A stretch of 24,609 bases of DNA, from NCBI GenBank assembly GCA_010015675.1, contig ML976991.1, positions 352,359 through 376,967 on the forward strand, written 5' to 3'. This document shows, one piece after another, positions 9,923 through 18,581 of the stretch (its first letter is position 1; every line of letters starts with the position of its first letter). Position numbers and translations under genes: made by a program. The notes under the pieces are model-generated. The model had not been told where the DNA came from. It worked only from the letters and a program-made list of their open reading frames with translations, and made no database searches. This DNA is from Byssothecium circinans (taxonomy: Eukaryota; Ascomycota; Dothideomycetes; Pleosporales; Massarinaceae).

Positions 9923-11188
9923 CAAGGGGGGAGCATGAACGGACTGAACAGTGGGGCTGATGGAAGCGCATCGAATCTGTCACAAATACAGTGTATTTTA
10001 TATACAAAACAGGACAGTCAATATGGCGTGTGGCCACCTCTTGCCTTCTGCACAGCTTGGCAGCGTTCCTTCATGTTCGTGCAGTATTTTTGGATGTCCT
10101 TGAGCTCAATTCTTGCCCATTCTTCGTGTATATACGCGATCAGCTCTTCCTTTGTCTTTGGAAATCTTCTTCTTACGCGATATTTCAGTAGCCTCCAGAC
10201 GTTCTCAATTGGGTTAAGATCAGGAGAGTTGGCTGGCCACCAAAGGAGGCGTATCACTCTCTCACGAAAGCACGCTCTTGTCGCATTTGCCGTGTGGTAA
10301 GAGGCTCCATCCTGCATAAGGAGAGCGTTTCCAATGCCCACGCGGAAGATCTCGTGCTCTTGCACGAAGGCTTATATTAAAGGAGCAACTCTTGCCGTGT
10401 AGGAAGCTGAGGTGAGATTACCCCAAGCCTTTGTATCCCACATAAGGAGAGGGCCCTTTAATCCATCTCCTCCTATACAAGCCCACACGTGGACGACGGC
10501 AAAGTCCTTGAACTTTGGGACGCAGCAGTCTTGAAGGTACTTCTCCTCTGCTCTCCTTATAACGTACACCTGCCTCCTGCTACATTTAAACGTCGCTTCA
10601 TCACTCTAAATTACTCTCCTCCAAATATCCCACGTCCATTGTTCTGCCAGCTCTGTCCAAAAGAGACGATTGTTGATGTGCTTCTCCGTAAGCAAAGGCT
10701 TCTCCGTAGCTTTTCTTCGATAATAGCCCTCCTTGTCAAAGGCTGCTGAGAGCGTACGTTAATCGAGATCCTTAAGGCCAAGCTCGTGGGCAATCTCCTT
10801 AAAGGACTTGAGTCGTTGCTCGTGAGAGGCAGTCGCGTGGGCGACGAGGCGCTGACGAAGAGGTGTATTTAAGAGAGGAGGCCTGCCACGAGGCTTGTGA
10901 GAAGGAGTAACTTGGCCTTAAGCACAAGAGTAGACTGTACTTAACGATAAACCAAGCCTTTCAGCGATCTTTCAATAGCTCCAGCCAGCGTCGTGGCGTA
11001 GAGCGTGAACACGAGCGCGTTCTGCGTGCGAGGGTCGGCGTTGTGGAGTTGTGAGAGTCATTGCTGCGTGTAGGATCATCCTTTGTCATTTCTGATTTAT
11101 GAAATATATACAAATTACTATTGGAGTAAGGAATCTTCGATGCGCTTCTATGAGGTGGGGCGTTCAGTCCGTTCATGCTCCCCCCTTG
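9923..11188 (-). mobile_element. Tc1/mariner-like element, complete, TA target duplications
   Basis: A 1266-bp element bounded by TA at 9921-9922 and 11189-11190. Its ends are inverted repeats starting CAAGGGGGGAGCATGAACGG, perfect for 27 bases and imperfect to about 52 (both reach GAAGCGCATCGAA). It carries one transposase reading frame on the minus strand, now closed by stops. It inserted between the two UstYa-like genes, at the edge of the tandem repeat block. Confidence 0.92.
10018..11061 (-). pseudogene. Tc1-like DD34E transposase with five premature stops
   Basis: From the ATG at 11061 one frame of 347 codons runs to the stop at 10018, the normal length for a Tc1 transposase. It shows an N-terminal helix-turn-helix region (DAGWSY-stop-KIAERLGLS, then a GRPP hook), then the catalytic triad in SDEATF, LMQDGASYHT and SPDLNPIENVW with 34 residues between the second D and the E. 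There is no frameshift, but in-frame stops interrupt it at codon 30 (10972-10974), after SCA, after KDLD, in VI-stop-SDE, and at 10372-10374. The first fits CGA to TGA and the fourth TGG to TAG, so RIP or ordinary decay are both possible. It cannot encode a working enzyme, but its ends could still be mobilised in trans. Confidence 0.9.
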
Positions 11189-11190
11189 TA

Positions 11191-11447
11191 CCGTGTTCCA
11201 CGGTGACTCGTGATCGAGGACAGACAGTCGCAGTTGCACCCTCCGGACTGGACCATTAGTCTCGTTCCAGACTGCGCTCTAGACTTTCGTATGTGGGCGG
11301 ACGACTTATCCGTGCGGATCGGAGCTGACGCGGCCATTGCTGCTTATCACGGACTACCTAATGCGTACAAGACTGCTTTCCACAAAGAATAACTCCAAGT
11401 ACGTGTCCTATGACAACGTCATTCAATTACTAGACTAACGAGCCAAA
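11191..11447. other. Spacer downstream of the second UstYa-like gene
   Basis: Base-balanced stretch between the Tc1-like element and the 3' end of the UstYa-like gene. A 60-residue plus-strand frame at 11210-11392 has no recognisable relatives and no clear promoter; I leave it uncalled. Confidence 0.4.
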
Positions 11448-12155
11448 CTAGATGTTGCCACCGTTCACATGATGTACTTCTTGTGTGTCATCACTATGTG
11501 ATCCTCCCCCGTGCGCATGTCCTGTCCCAAGTCCTTCTACACCGCCAAAGTCCGCTGGCTTGAGTGCAAACTGGTGTATCGATATGTCCGACGGAGGCTG
11601 GCAAGGCGTGAAGCGGGGCCAGTAAGGGACCCCTACGTGATCCTTGGCATGCTTTTCATCTTGCATCAAGGCGTGATCTAGGCACTGATGAGGTGATATG
11701 GTGCCCGAAACGAGGCCGTGGGCGATCTTCACTTCCTTTTTCCAGAGGAATGAGCACTGCCAGAGATGGAATTCCCAGGTCGTCCACGCCTGGATGGACT
11801 CGTTTTCCACTTCTGATAATGACACGTCAACTGTGCCGTTCTTTTCGCCGAAGAACCTCCATGGACGGAGGGCTCGAAACTCCTCATCCAGATCCTTGTC
11901 GTAGCACTCGGGTAGCTGCCAAGTTGCTGTGTAGGATTCGAAGTGGCACCCCCGGGCTCGAGCATCGTTCGGGGTTGATCCGCAAGGAGTCCTATCAGCG
12001 ATGATACCTCGGATGAGGCCACCGCTTGCTTGTTGGATGCCCCAATATGCCCGGGAAAAGACCAGCGTCCACAGCCATGGTAGCGTTGCGCCGAGAAAAA
12101 AAACAGATAATGCAAAGTGCGCGTCGTATCTCGCAGCGCACTGAGAGACTTTCAT
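11448..12155 (-). CDS. Divergent UstYa-like protein with altered HxxHC motifs
   Basis: The chosen start, at 12155, gives 235 residues with a short N-terminus and one membrane segment at about 13-33 (HFALSVFFLGATLPWLWTLVF). A longer in-frame ATG exists at 12386 (312 residues), but a TATA-like box at 12275-12281 lies inside that extension, so the short form is preferred. The lumenal part matches the same family as the protein at 8342: CGSTPNDARARGC (58-70), WQLPEC (79-84), RPWRFF (97-102). The metal-binding motifs are changed: HLWQC (130-134) has Q for the second His, and the second motif reads SPHQC (154-158). The tail is rich in His and Gly. It may be a partner subunit of the intact UstYa-like protein, or an enzyme losing function. 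No stops or frameshifts are seen. Confidence 0.8.
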   Translation of the reverse strand: MKVSQCAARYDAHFALSVFFLGATLPWLWTLVFSRAYWGIQQASGGLIRGIIADRTPCGSTPNDARARGCHFESYTATWQLPECYDKDLDEEFRALRPWRFFGEKNGTVDVSLSEVENESIQAWTTWEFHLWQCSFLWKKEVKIAHGLVSGTISPHQCLDHALMQDEKHAKDHVGVPYWPRFTPCQPPSDISIHQFALKPADFGGVEGLGTGHAHGGGSHSDDTQEVHHVNGGNI

Positions 12156-12274
12156 GTTGAGAGACTTGGAGCAAAGTGCTGGGGTTGAGGAATGATTCTG
12201 CCAGAGAGGAATGCAAGACGCACTTTTGGGAACAGATAAGAGAGAGATAAAGCTGCCCGGGCATTGAGCACAAC

Positions 12275-12281
12275 ATTTATA
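12275..12281 (-). promoter_or_regulatory. TATA-like box for the second UstYa-like gene
   Basis: TATAAAT on the minus strand, about 120 bases upstream of the ATG at 12155. It supports that start over the upstream ATG at 12386. Confidence 0.4.
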
Positions 12282-12436
12282 ATCCGCACGGCATGCTGGA
12301 CTCAGCTGGGGTTCTGCTGCGTAGTGTAGCAAGCGACATGCTGTATGCGGCATGCAGTGCAGCATGTGCCTGCCTGCATAGCTCACTGGCCAGGGTCAAT
12401 ATGCGAGACTTTAGCACTGCCTGTAGTAGCATAACG

Positions 12437-12692
12437 TACTACGATATCTGGCGTAAGTTTTGTGAGTGGGGAGGCATAGCAAGGGTGCTCTGCAGAGTAT
12501 CCCTACTGATAAAATTACATCAAATCCTATCTAATAATACAGTGCAAACCTGTTTTCCGCGGCATCTATAGGCTATAAGGCTGGTATACGTGCGTAAAGT
12601 ATGACAAAGCTGAAATTATCTTCACCGAAAATTACTGCCGAGCTCCCCTGCCTCTCGCCCCACTCACAAAACTTACGCCAGATACCATTGTA
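12437..12692. mobile_element. MITE-like element 2 (256 bp, 35-bp terminal inverted repeats)
   Basis: The left end, 12437-12471, and the right end, 12658-12692, are inverted copies with three mismatches in the outer eight bases and perfect identity inside. They share the outer core TATCTGGCGTAAG with element 1 but continue as TTTTGTGAGTGGGG. The interior is non-coding. It lies between the divergently transcribed second UstYa-like gene and the precursor gene, so it is embedded in their promoter region. Confidence 0.8.
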
Positions 12693-13002
12693 TGCGGTCT
12701 TCGGCAGTTCCAAGGATCATTAAAAGTGGACCGGCAAGGGTCAGATGTTCTAATGCCAAGTTACAGAAGAACTATTCGGTGGCAAAGGAAGATATCAATG
12801 TATCGTACGAATAGAGTTTGAATGATGGCAAGGTTAACATCAAGACTAATCAATCAAAAAAAGCTGGCCTGGCTAATAAGCAAACTTAAGCAGGAGTCAG
12901 GCTTGGCTGGTAAAAGTTTCCCTTCGCAAGGTCACTAACTCTAGAATCCTAGATGCACCCGGACACATGCTTGGCTAGGGTTTGGCAGGCGTGTTGTACT
13001 TT
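12693..13002 (+). promoter_or_regulatory. Upstream region of the RiPP precursor
   Basis: Non-coding 310 bp between the MITE and the TATA box. The word TTGGCT(A/G)G recurs (about 12905 and 12970) next to the variant CTGGCTAA (about 12868), a weak hint of a repeated activator site. No ORF with homology is present. Confidence 0.35.
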
Positions 13003-13008
13003 TATAAA
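13003..13008 (+). promoter_or_regulatory. TATA box of the precursor gene
   Basis: TATAAA within CTTTTATAAAGTC, about 120 bases before the 5' UTR intron. It is followed by a pyrimidine- and CA-rich leader (CTCCTCATCAATC, CATTCACATTTATCC), typical of strongly expressed fungal genes. Confidence 0.6.
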
Positions 13009-13130
13009 GTCTTGATCTTTCGCCTCCATACTGCCTAACAAACTCTCCTCATCAATCTACATTCACATTTATCCTCTCACATCATCCTACAAACAATCAT
13101 TCGCACCGCCCCCATACTTTCAATTCCCAG

Positions 13131-13186
13131 GTAAGCTGAGACTGGCTCCAAATATCATACGATCATTAAAACTAACAGACTCACAG
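13131..13186 (+). other. Intron in the 5' UTR of the precursor gene
   Basis: CCCAG/GTAAGC donor, ACTAAC branch-like word at 13171-13176 and CTCACAG acceptor ending at 13186: a canonical 56-bp fungal intron that ends nine bases before the ATG. It supports transcription on the plus strand. Confidence 0.8.
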
Positions 13187-13195
13187 TTTCTCAAT

Positions 13196-13787
13196 ATGAA
13201 GATTAGCCAAGTCGTCAGCATGGCTCTTTTGAGCACTGCCATTGCCAGCCCAGCCCCAGTGAAGAGCGGCTTCACCACGGAGGTCGAGAAGCGAGGCTTT
13301 GTTACTGAGCCCGAGAAGCGAGGCTTTGTCACTGAGGAGAAGCGCGGCTTCGCTACTGAGCCNNNNNNNNNNNNNNNNNNNNNNNNNNNNNNNNNNNNNN
13401 NNNNNNNNNNNNNNNNNNNNNNNNNNNNNNNNNNNNNNNNNNNNNNNNNNNNNNNNNNNNNNNNNNNNNNNNNNNNNNNNNNNNNNNNNNNNNNNNNNNN
13501 NNNNNNNNNNNNNNNNNNNNNNNNNNNNNNNNNNNNNNNNNNNNNNNNNNNNNNNNNNNNNNNNNNNNNNNNNNNNNNNNNNNNNNNNNNNNNNNNNNNN
13601 NNNNNNNNNNNNNNNNNNNNNNNNNNNNNNNNNNNNNNNNNNNNNNNNNNNNGCTACTGAGCCCGAGAAGCGAGGCTTTGTTACTGAGGAGAAGCGAGGC
13701 TTTGTTACTGAGCCCGAGAAGCGAGGCTTTGTCACTGAGGAGAAGCGAGGCTTTGTTACCGACGAGAAGCGCGGCTTCGCAGAATAA
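13196..13787 (+). CDS. Secreted Kex2-repeat precursor peptide (candidate RiPP precursor), interrupted by a gap
   Basis: The ATG at 13196 opens a signal peptide (MKISQVVSMALLSTAIAS), then PAPVKS and a chain of short repeats each ending in the Kex2 site KR. Before the gap the units are GFTTEVE, GFVTEPE, GFVTEE and the start of GFATEP; after it (13653-13787) come ATEPE, GFVTEE, GFVTEPE, GFVTEE, GFVTDE and a final GFAE. Eight KR sites are visible. Units of 9 and 8 residues alternate, a 17-residue (51-bp) higher-order repeat. This design, signal peptide plus many near-identical KR-bounded cores, is that of UstA-, PhomA- and AprA-type dikaritin precursors and of Kex2-processed repeat proteins generally. 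Two UstYa-like genes lie nearby. Kex2 would act in the late Golgi. The core lacks tyrosine; Phe and Thr are the obvious modifiable side chains. As assembled, the two halves are out of frame (see gap). A plain secreted peptide or pheromone-like role is the alternative. Confidence 0.85.
13363..13652. other. Assembly gap (290 N) inside the precursor repeats
   Basis: The Ns start after ...ACTGAGCC and end before GCTACTGAGCCC, both repeat sequence, so the gap is a collapsed or unresolved part of the tandem array. Keeping the precursor in frame requires a length of 1 modulo 3, while 290 is 2 modulo 3. The size is therefore an estimate or wrong by at least one base. At that size about 11 further repeat units would be hidden. 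Confidence 0.95.
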
Positions 13788-14180
13788 GTGGCGTCAAAGG
13801 ATTCCAACAAGCTAGAGTTGAGACATCCTCTGGGTAAGGTTATCGGAGGAGTCATGGTTCTCTTGTTCGAAGGCGCTTGAAAAGATGTCGAAACCAGTCC
13901 TACGCCAATTGTTTCCAACCTATTTGGCGTTGTCTCTGAAAGTACCAAGACTTTCTAGGTTATGAGTGGAACATTCGTTACTTTTGAAAACCAAAATCAC
14001 ATTACAGTCATTACCAAAAGTTGAAATTATATCATCATGAATCTTGAGAGAGTAGTTGTTGAGTACACGTTCATAGCTTCTCTGCTGTTGGCTTCGTCGG
14101 GCAGGACCAGCCAAGACCATATCAGGTCTAGACAAATTAGTGATCTCCGAGATTCCTAATGAACGATGTTTATCCGCATG
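13788..14180. other. 3' region of the precursor gene, no further gene seen
   Basis: About 390 bp with no recognised coding homology. It should contain the precursor 3' UTR. A minus-strand frame continuing from the FAD-oxidase remnant crosses it, but its residues here do not resemble the oxidase family. Confidence 0.45.
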
Positions 14181-14399
14181 CTGGTCGATCGTGTCGATGC
14201 TGTAGGCGGTATCTCCGCCCCAGACATTGCCGAGGGGGAACGTCTTGTGGACGAACTTGGTGACGACGCCCAGGTTGCTGCCGCCGCCCTTGAGGGCCTT
14301 GAAGAGATCGCTGTTCGCCGTGCTGGACGCTGTGACGATGCTGCCATCGGCCAGTACGACCTCGTACTGGATGACATTGTCGGCGGTAAAGCCAGAACC
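14181..14399 (-). pseudogene. Fragment of an FAD-linked oxidase (berberine-bridge-like)
   Basis: About 73 codons on the minus strand read GFTADNVIQYEVVLADG, then SDLFKALKGGGSNLGVVTKF, then FPLGNVWGG. This is the conserved middle of the FAD_binding_4 / berberine-bridge enzyme family (family form DNV..YEVVLADG, GGG.NFGIVT). The family is usually 450-550 residues; here nothing recognisable precedes or follows. The upstream end abuts a TGGAC microsatellite at 14411-14434, the downstream end runs into unrelated sequence. Such oxidases occur in secondary-metabolite clusters, so this may be a lost cluster member, or simply debris. It is not functional. Confidence 0.75.
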
Positions 14400-14410
14400 A
14401 GTGTTTGATT

Positions 14411-14504
14411 TGGACTGGACTGGACTGGACTGGATTTCGGAGGTGAATCCAGTCCAACTAGAAAATTTAAATTGGAGCTCCAGGAGCTCCAAAGCAGTCC
14501 AATT
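14411..14504. repeat. TGGAC microsatellite and two small hairpins
   Basis: TGGAC is repeated four times at 14411-14430 and followed by TGGA. Its last TGGACTGGA (14426-14434) pairs with TCCAGTCCA at 14448-14456. Next, TTGGAGCTCC and GGAGCTCCAA (14472-14492) form a perfect hairpin around one A. The sequence fills the break at the end of the FAD-oxidase fragment. Confidence 0.8.
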
Positions 14505-14570
14505 ACCTAAAATAGATATCTGCAATGGGATTACTCAGCAGTTTTGCTGTTGACATTGTTCCGCACTCAC

Positions 14571-16250
14571 TTAAGATACATGAATAGGCGTTGTAGGTCC
14601 ACCTTCTTGATCCTCCTTAGAGTCATCCTCATCCTCAGGCGCCTGATTTGACGCATGGCTATCATCTGTCACTTCACCTTCTTCCTTACCGATGTCCTCA
14701 TCATCAAACGAGCCCTTAGTAGGCCTCCCAAACCAAGCCCGAAGGCACTCATTTGCCTCAATAATATCCATATGAAGGCGACTTCGGTGGTGAGTTATGA
14801 GAAGCTTAGCACTGCTAAATATACGTTCCAATTCGTCTGAACAAGGAGGAATTGCAAGCGCGTCTAACGCCATTTGTGCAAGGTCAGGTTGGGTATGGAA
14901 GCGGTCGTTCCAGTACTGAATAGGATTGTAGTATTCGTCAGTGGTGATGAGAATATCTGTCGATAGATACTCATGAAGTTCATCAGGCCTAGTAGTGGCA
15001 GATGCGTCCAGCGGAGTGTCCAACTTTAACCGTTTATGCTCCCTACAAGACACAGTGTTTGGGGGAGTTTTGGCGTGGTGCAGATATTGGTGTAGATGCA
15101 GATGACCTCCCTTTGTACTCTTGAAGCCATAGATCCTTTACAACTGGCAGAATGTTGTTCCTCAGCCAGGTAGATTTAACAGGGTGATTACCCCAATGCT
15201 GCTGGAACCATGCCGATTTTAGGGTTGGATTCATGATGATAGCAAGCAAGGTAGTAAGCCGCCGTCTGATCTGCCATATCATAGTATTTATTGCATTTAG
15301 ACCATGCAACATCTGCGGCGCCAGCAAGCCACTTGTATTCAGGTGTATTAGTATCGGTGTAGATGTCAAAATGTGTGGGGTGTAAGAGTTATCGTATTAC
15401 TCAAGCTAGGCTTCTAACTAGATAATAGCGCTATTCAGTCACGTGACTGAGGTCACATGACCATTGCCTTCATCGCCTATCTTGACAGTAGAGCTCGTCA
15501 AAACGCTGCTTTGCCTGGTCTAACTGTAGGAGTAGCTAATCGAGAGTCTGGAAGTGATCAGCTAGGTTTGTATGCCGACCTTCTACCATACTAGTAGCTT
15601 CATCAAACGACTCCAGCTGATCATGAACGTTGGCCAGCTGCTCCCAGTGCTGAGGCTCAAGAAGATCGTCCTTGGATAGCGGTTTTATATTCTTGTTGGG
15701 TATATATTGCGCGCAGAACATCTGAATCCTTCCTTAACGTTAAGGGCCCGACCAATTGCAACAAAGAAGGAGTTCCAGCGTGTACAATTGTCCTGAATGA
15801 CCTATTTAGAAAGTTAGTAGCGCTCATAGGCTTGTCAATGTAATATAAGACTGAAATTTATAATAAACTTACCTCCAATCCATCGAATGCAGCTAATTCG
15901 CCACCGCATACCTGTTTCCCGAAGAACTCACATCGCTGGGGGCTTCCGCGTATATATTTGACGATATTATGAAGTTTTCCCAGCGCTCCACGCTTCCTCC
16001 AGAGCTCTCCAACTCTCTTTATATCACCTTCACGCAATGCAGTATCCATTTCTCGGGCTATCTTTTCTGCATCCTTCCCCATCAGAAATGCATGTGCACA
16101 GAGGTTAATTATATGAACAGCACAGCGGAGTCGACGTTTCTTCCGTTGTCTAGCCAGTGCTGTAACCGATATGGTATCGTTAAGGCTTAACGATATATAT
16201 ATAAATAGTAGCATTCGAGCAGGGGCCCGTTCAATGTCAATCCCGGCCAA
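14571..16250 (-). pseudogene. hAT-family transposase relic 1, 5' truncated
   Basis: Pieces in order on the minus strand: RRLRCAVHIINLCAHAF and GALGKLHNIVKYIR (about 16130-15930), DNCTRWNSFF (near 15770), a DEATSMVEGRHTNLADHF segment (about 15600), KCNKYYDMADQTAAYY (about 15270), NPTLKSAWFQQHW (about 15200), and the C-terminal hAT dimerisation domain YWNDRFHTQPDLAQMALD...PPCSDELERIFSSAK with a terminal acidic tail (15053-14571). These are standard hAT landmarks. The BED zinc finger and first catalytic region are missing at the 16250 end; stops and frameshifts separate the pieces (for example TAG where W or Y is expected near 15533). A CAGTCACGTGACTG palindrome at 15436-15449 lies in an unassigned stretch. 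No terminal repeats could be fixed. Confidence 0.85.
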
Positions 16251-16363
16251 ATTAGCTAGATAGCTGCATTACCGACGCCGCACAGAGCGCTTAACTGTTT
16301 AAATTTGTTCTTAACACTAGAAAGTCGTTGTTCTATCCTTATTTAAGTGCTTTTGTCTGTACT

Positions 16364-18581
16364 ATGGCTGAAGCTGAGATTGCTTCCGAAGTGTCTAGTG
16401 CCCTCTCCAACAAGGACACGGATGAGGTATCCAACTTACGGCCATCAGACTCTGCCTCTCAGGTGTCTGCCGCCGCCAGTTCATCGCTAACAACCTCAGA
16501 TTCCTCCTCTTCCAAGCGCAAACGGCGGATAACTCGGTCAGATATCTGGCTATACTGTCGTGAAGGCAGGGAAGAGGATGGAGAGGCGATACACCACGGA
16601 TCCGGGCTCTACTATTACTGTAAGCTCTGCTCAAAACGGTATACCAACTCCGAGTCAGCGTGGGCGCACCTTAAGTCTACCTATAGAATCCAGAAACCGG
16701 AGGAAAAGAAGCTGGCGGCAGCGTCAGCTGCTGGCAGTCCTCTTAAAAGAAGCTTTGCAGCAACTCCGTCGAAGATGAGCGCGCAGAAGGAGCGCGTCGC
16801 TCAGCAGAGGATGGGTGACGTTATTAATCGTGAGCGCTTTAACGAGGCTCTCGTCCGGCTCATTACTGTGCGAAATCTACCTATCAGTGCCGTCAAATGG
16901 CCAGAGTTAGAGGACCTACTAAAAGCTACAAACCCGGCAGTTAGAGGTCAACTGCTCCAGTCGCGCGGTACTCTTCCAAAGTTGATGAAGAAGTCTTACG
17001 TCACCCATCGGAATATCCTTAAATCAGAGCTCCAGCGCTCTGGGTACAAGATTCACTTTGCTGTGGACTGCTGGTCCTCACCGAATCGGAAGAACCTCAT
17101 GGCTATCTGCGCACAGTTCGTTGACGAAGGCAAGCTCGAGAAGGCTCTGATCGCATTGCCTGAGCTCCAATCTCATACCGGACAGGAAACAGCTGACGCG
17201 CTTATTCGAACACTCAATTCTTACGAAATCCTCCATCTGCTCGGCTACGTTGTTAGCGATAACGCCTCTGCTAACGATAAGATGATGCGGTTCGTTGAAG
17301 AAGCGATGAGGAAGGCGGAGCTTGGATCTTACCCAGCAGCTCACTATCGTATGTGGTGTTTTGGCCACATTCTCAACCTCGCTGCCCAAGCCTTCTTATT
17401 TGCAAAGGACCAAGAGGCGGTTAAGGAAGCTGCTCGACAGATGCAAAGTGATAATCAAGATGGCGTAGAAGAGTACCTTGTGTCACGCTTGAGCTCTGCG
17501 GAGGCAGCAACGTGGAGGGCACAAGGTGCTCTCGGAAAACTTCACAATATTGAGGTCCACTTCCGAGCGTCGGATGCGCGGTACAATGAGTTGAAGAAGC
17601 TGGCTAAGGGCCGCGTGATTCCTCAGGAAAACGCCACCAGGTGGAATAGCTGGTACAAGGTCATCGCCGTCGCACGCGAGGAGGATGTTAGAATGGCAAT
17701 TACCATCTACTGTCAACGCCATATCGACGATCTGAGAGAGGATCAGCTGGATGCTGATGATTGGCAAGTGCTCAACGACACGTACAACTTCCTCAGCACC
17801 TTCAATCGCGCGACTGAGCTTACCTAGGGCGATAAGGCGACGATTGATCAAGTCGCTTATACTATGGATATTATAATAAAGGTGTTTAATAACGATGCGC
17901 AGGACCGTGCTAAGTCACTCAACAAAGGACGTTATCTAACAGCTCTTATGGCTAGTTGGTATTTGTTCGACAAATATTACGCTATGACTTCTGATAGCTC
18001 TGTCTACGCGGCCTCCCTCTTCCTCCATCCCTCATTCCGGCTACAATATATCAAGGATAATTGGCGAAAGAGCTGGAGAGACCCGGCGTTGAAGGCAGTC
18101 AGAAAGCTCTGGGAGTGCGTCCGATAATTTAGTCTCTACTTATGAGGATATGCTTGACGACTTGGAGGTCGACGCGGCCCAGCAGCCTACCAATGAAGAC
18201 GACTTACTCACGTTTATTACTGGAGAGGTGAAAGTCCTACCTAAAGACGTTACTCTACTGGAGTGGTGGTGTCGCTCAGAACAGCGAGAGAGGTATCCTC
18301 GACTCTCTAAAATGGCGATCGACATCTTCTCAATACCACCTATGTCAGCAGAGGTAGAAAGGATTTTCTCAGGCGCACGAAGGACTCTCTCATGGGATTG
18401 GGCCTCACTATCACTAGATACGGTTGAAATAGAGTGTTTGGGCTACTGGCTTTCTTAAGATTATGTCGAACCCGAAGACGAATTCAAGAATGCCATAGTC
18501 GCCGCCATTATAGGTGATTTTGAAGAAGATCAACGAGCGTATGCGTTAGATGAATCTCCAAAGGAAACCTCTAGTACGTAG
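16364..18581 (+). pseudogene. hAT-family transposase relic 2, nearly full length
   Basis: The frame opens at ATG 16364. It shows a BED-type zinc finger (CKLCSKRYTNSESAWAHLKSTY), then FAVDCWSSPNRKNLMAICAQFVDE with the first catalytic Asp, VVSDNASANDKMM with the second, CFGHILNLAAQAFL, GALGKLHNIEVHFR, NATRWNSWY, FDKYYAMTSDSSVYAASLFLHPS, and the C-terminal dimerisation domain (ERYPRLSKMAIDIFSIPPMSAEVERIFSGAR). Lesions: TAG at 17825-17827, a one-base frameshift near 18117-18123, and TAA at 18456-18458. One expected zinc-ligand His in the BED finger reads Tyr (CAT to TAT type). Full hAT transposases are 600-800 residues, matching the ~735 codons here. It is transcribed away from relic 1. Confidence 0.9.

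Noticed and set aside
11210..11392. 60-residue plus-strand frame between the Tc1-like element and the UstYa-like gene
   Set aside because: No recognisable family, length expected by chance in balanced sequence, no promoter signal.
12156..12386. N-terminal extension of the second UstYa-like protein
   Set aside because: The extra 77 residues are Cys-rich and unlike the family, and a TATA-like box lies within them; the ATG at 12155 puts the membrane segment near the N-terminus as expected. Not excluded without RNA data.
13181..13948. Long minus-strand frame across the precursor (KPRFS repeats)
   Set aside because: It is the antisense of the repeat array, spans the N gap, lacks a signal peptide, and the plus strand has TATA, a 5' UTR intron, signal peptide and Kex2 sites.
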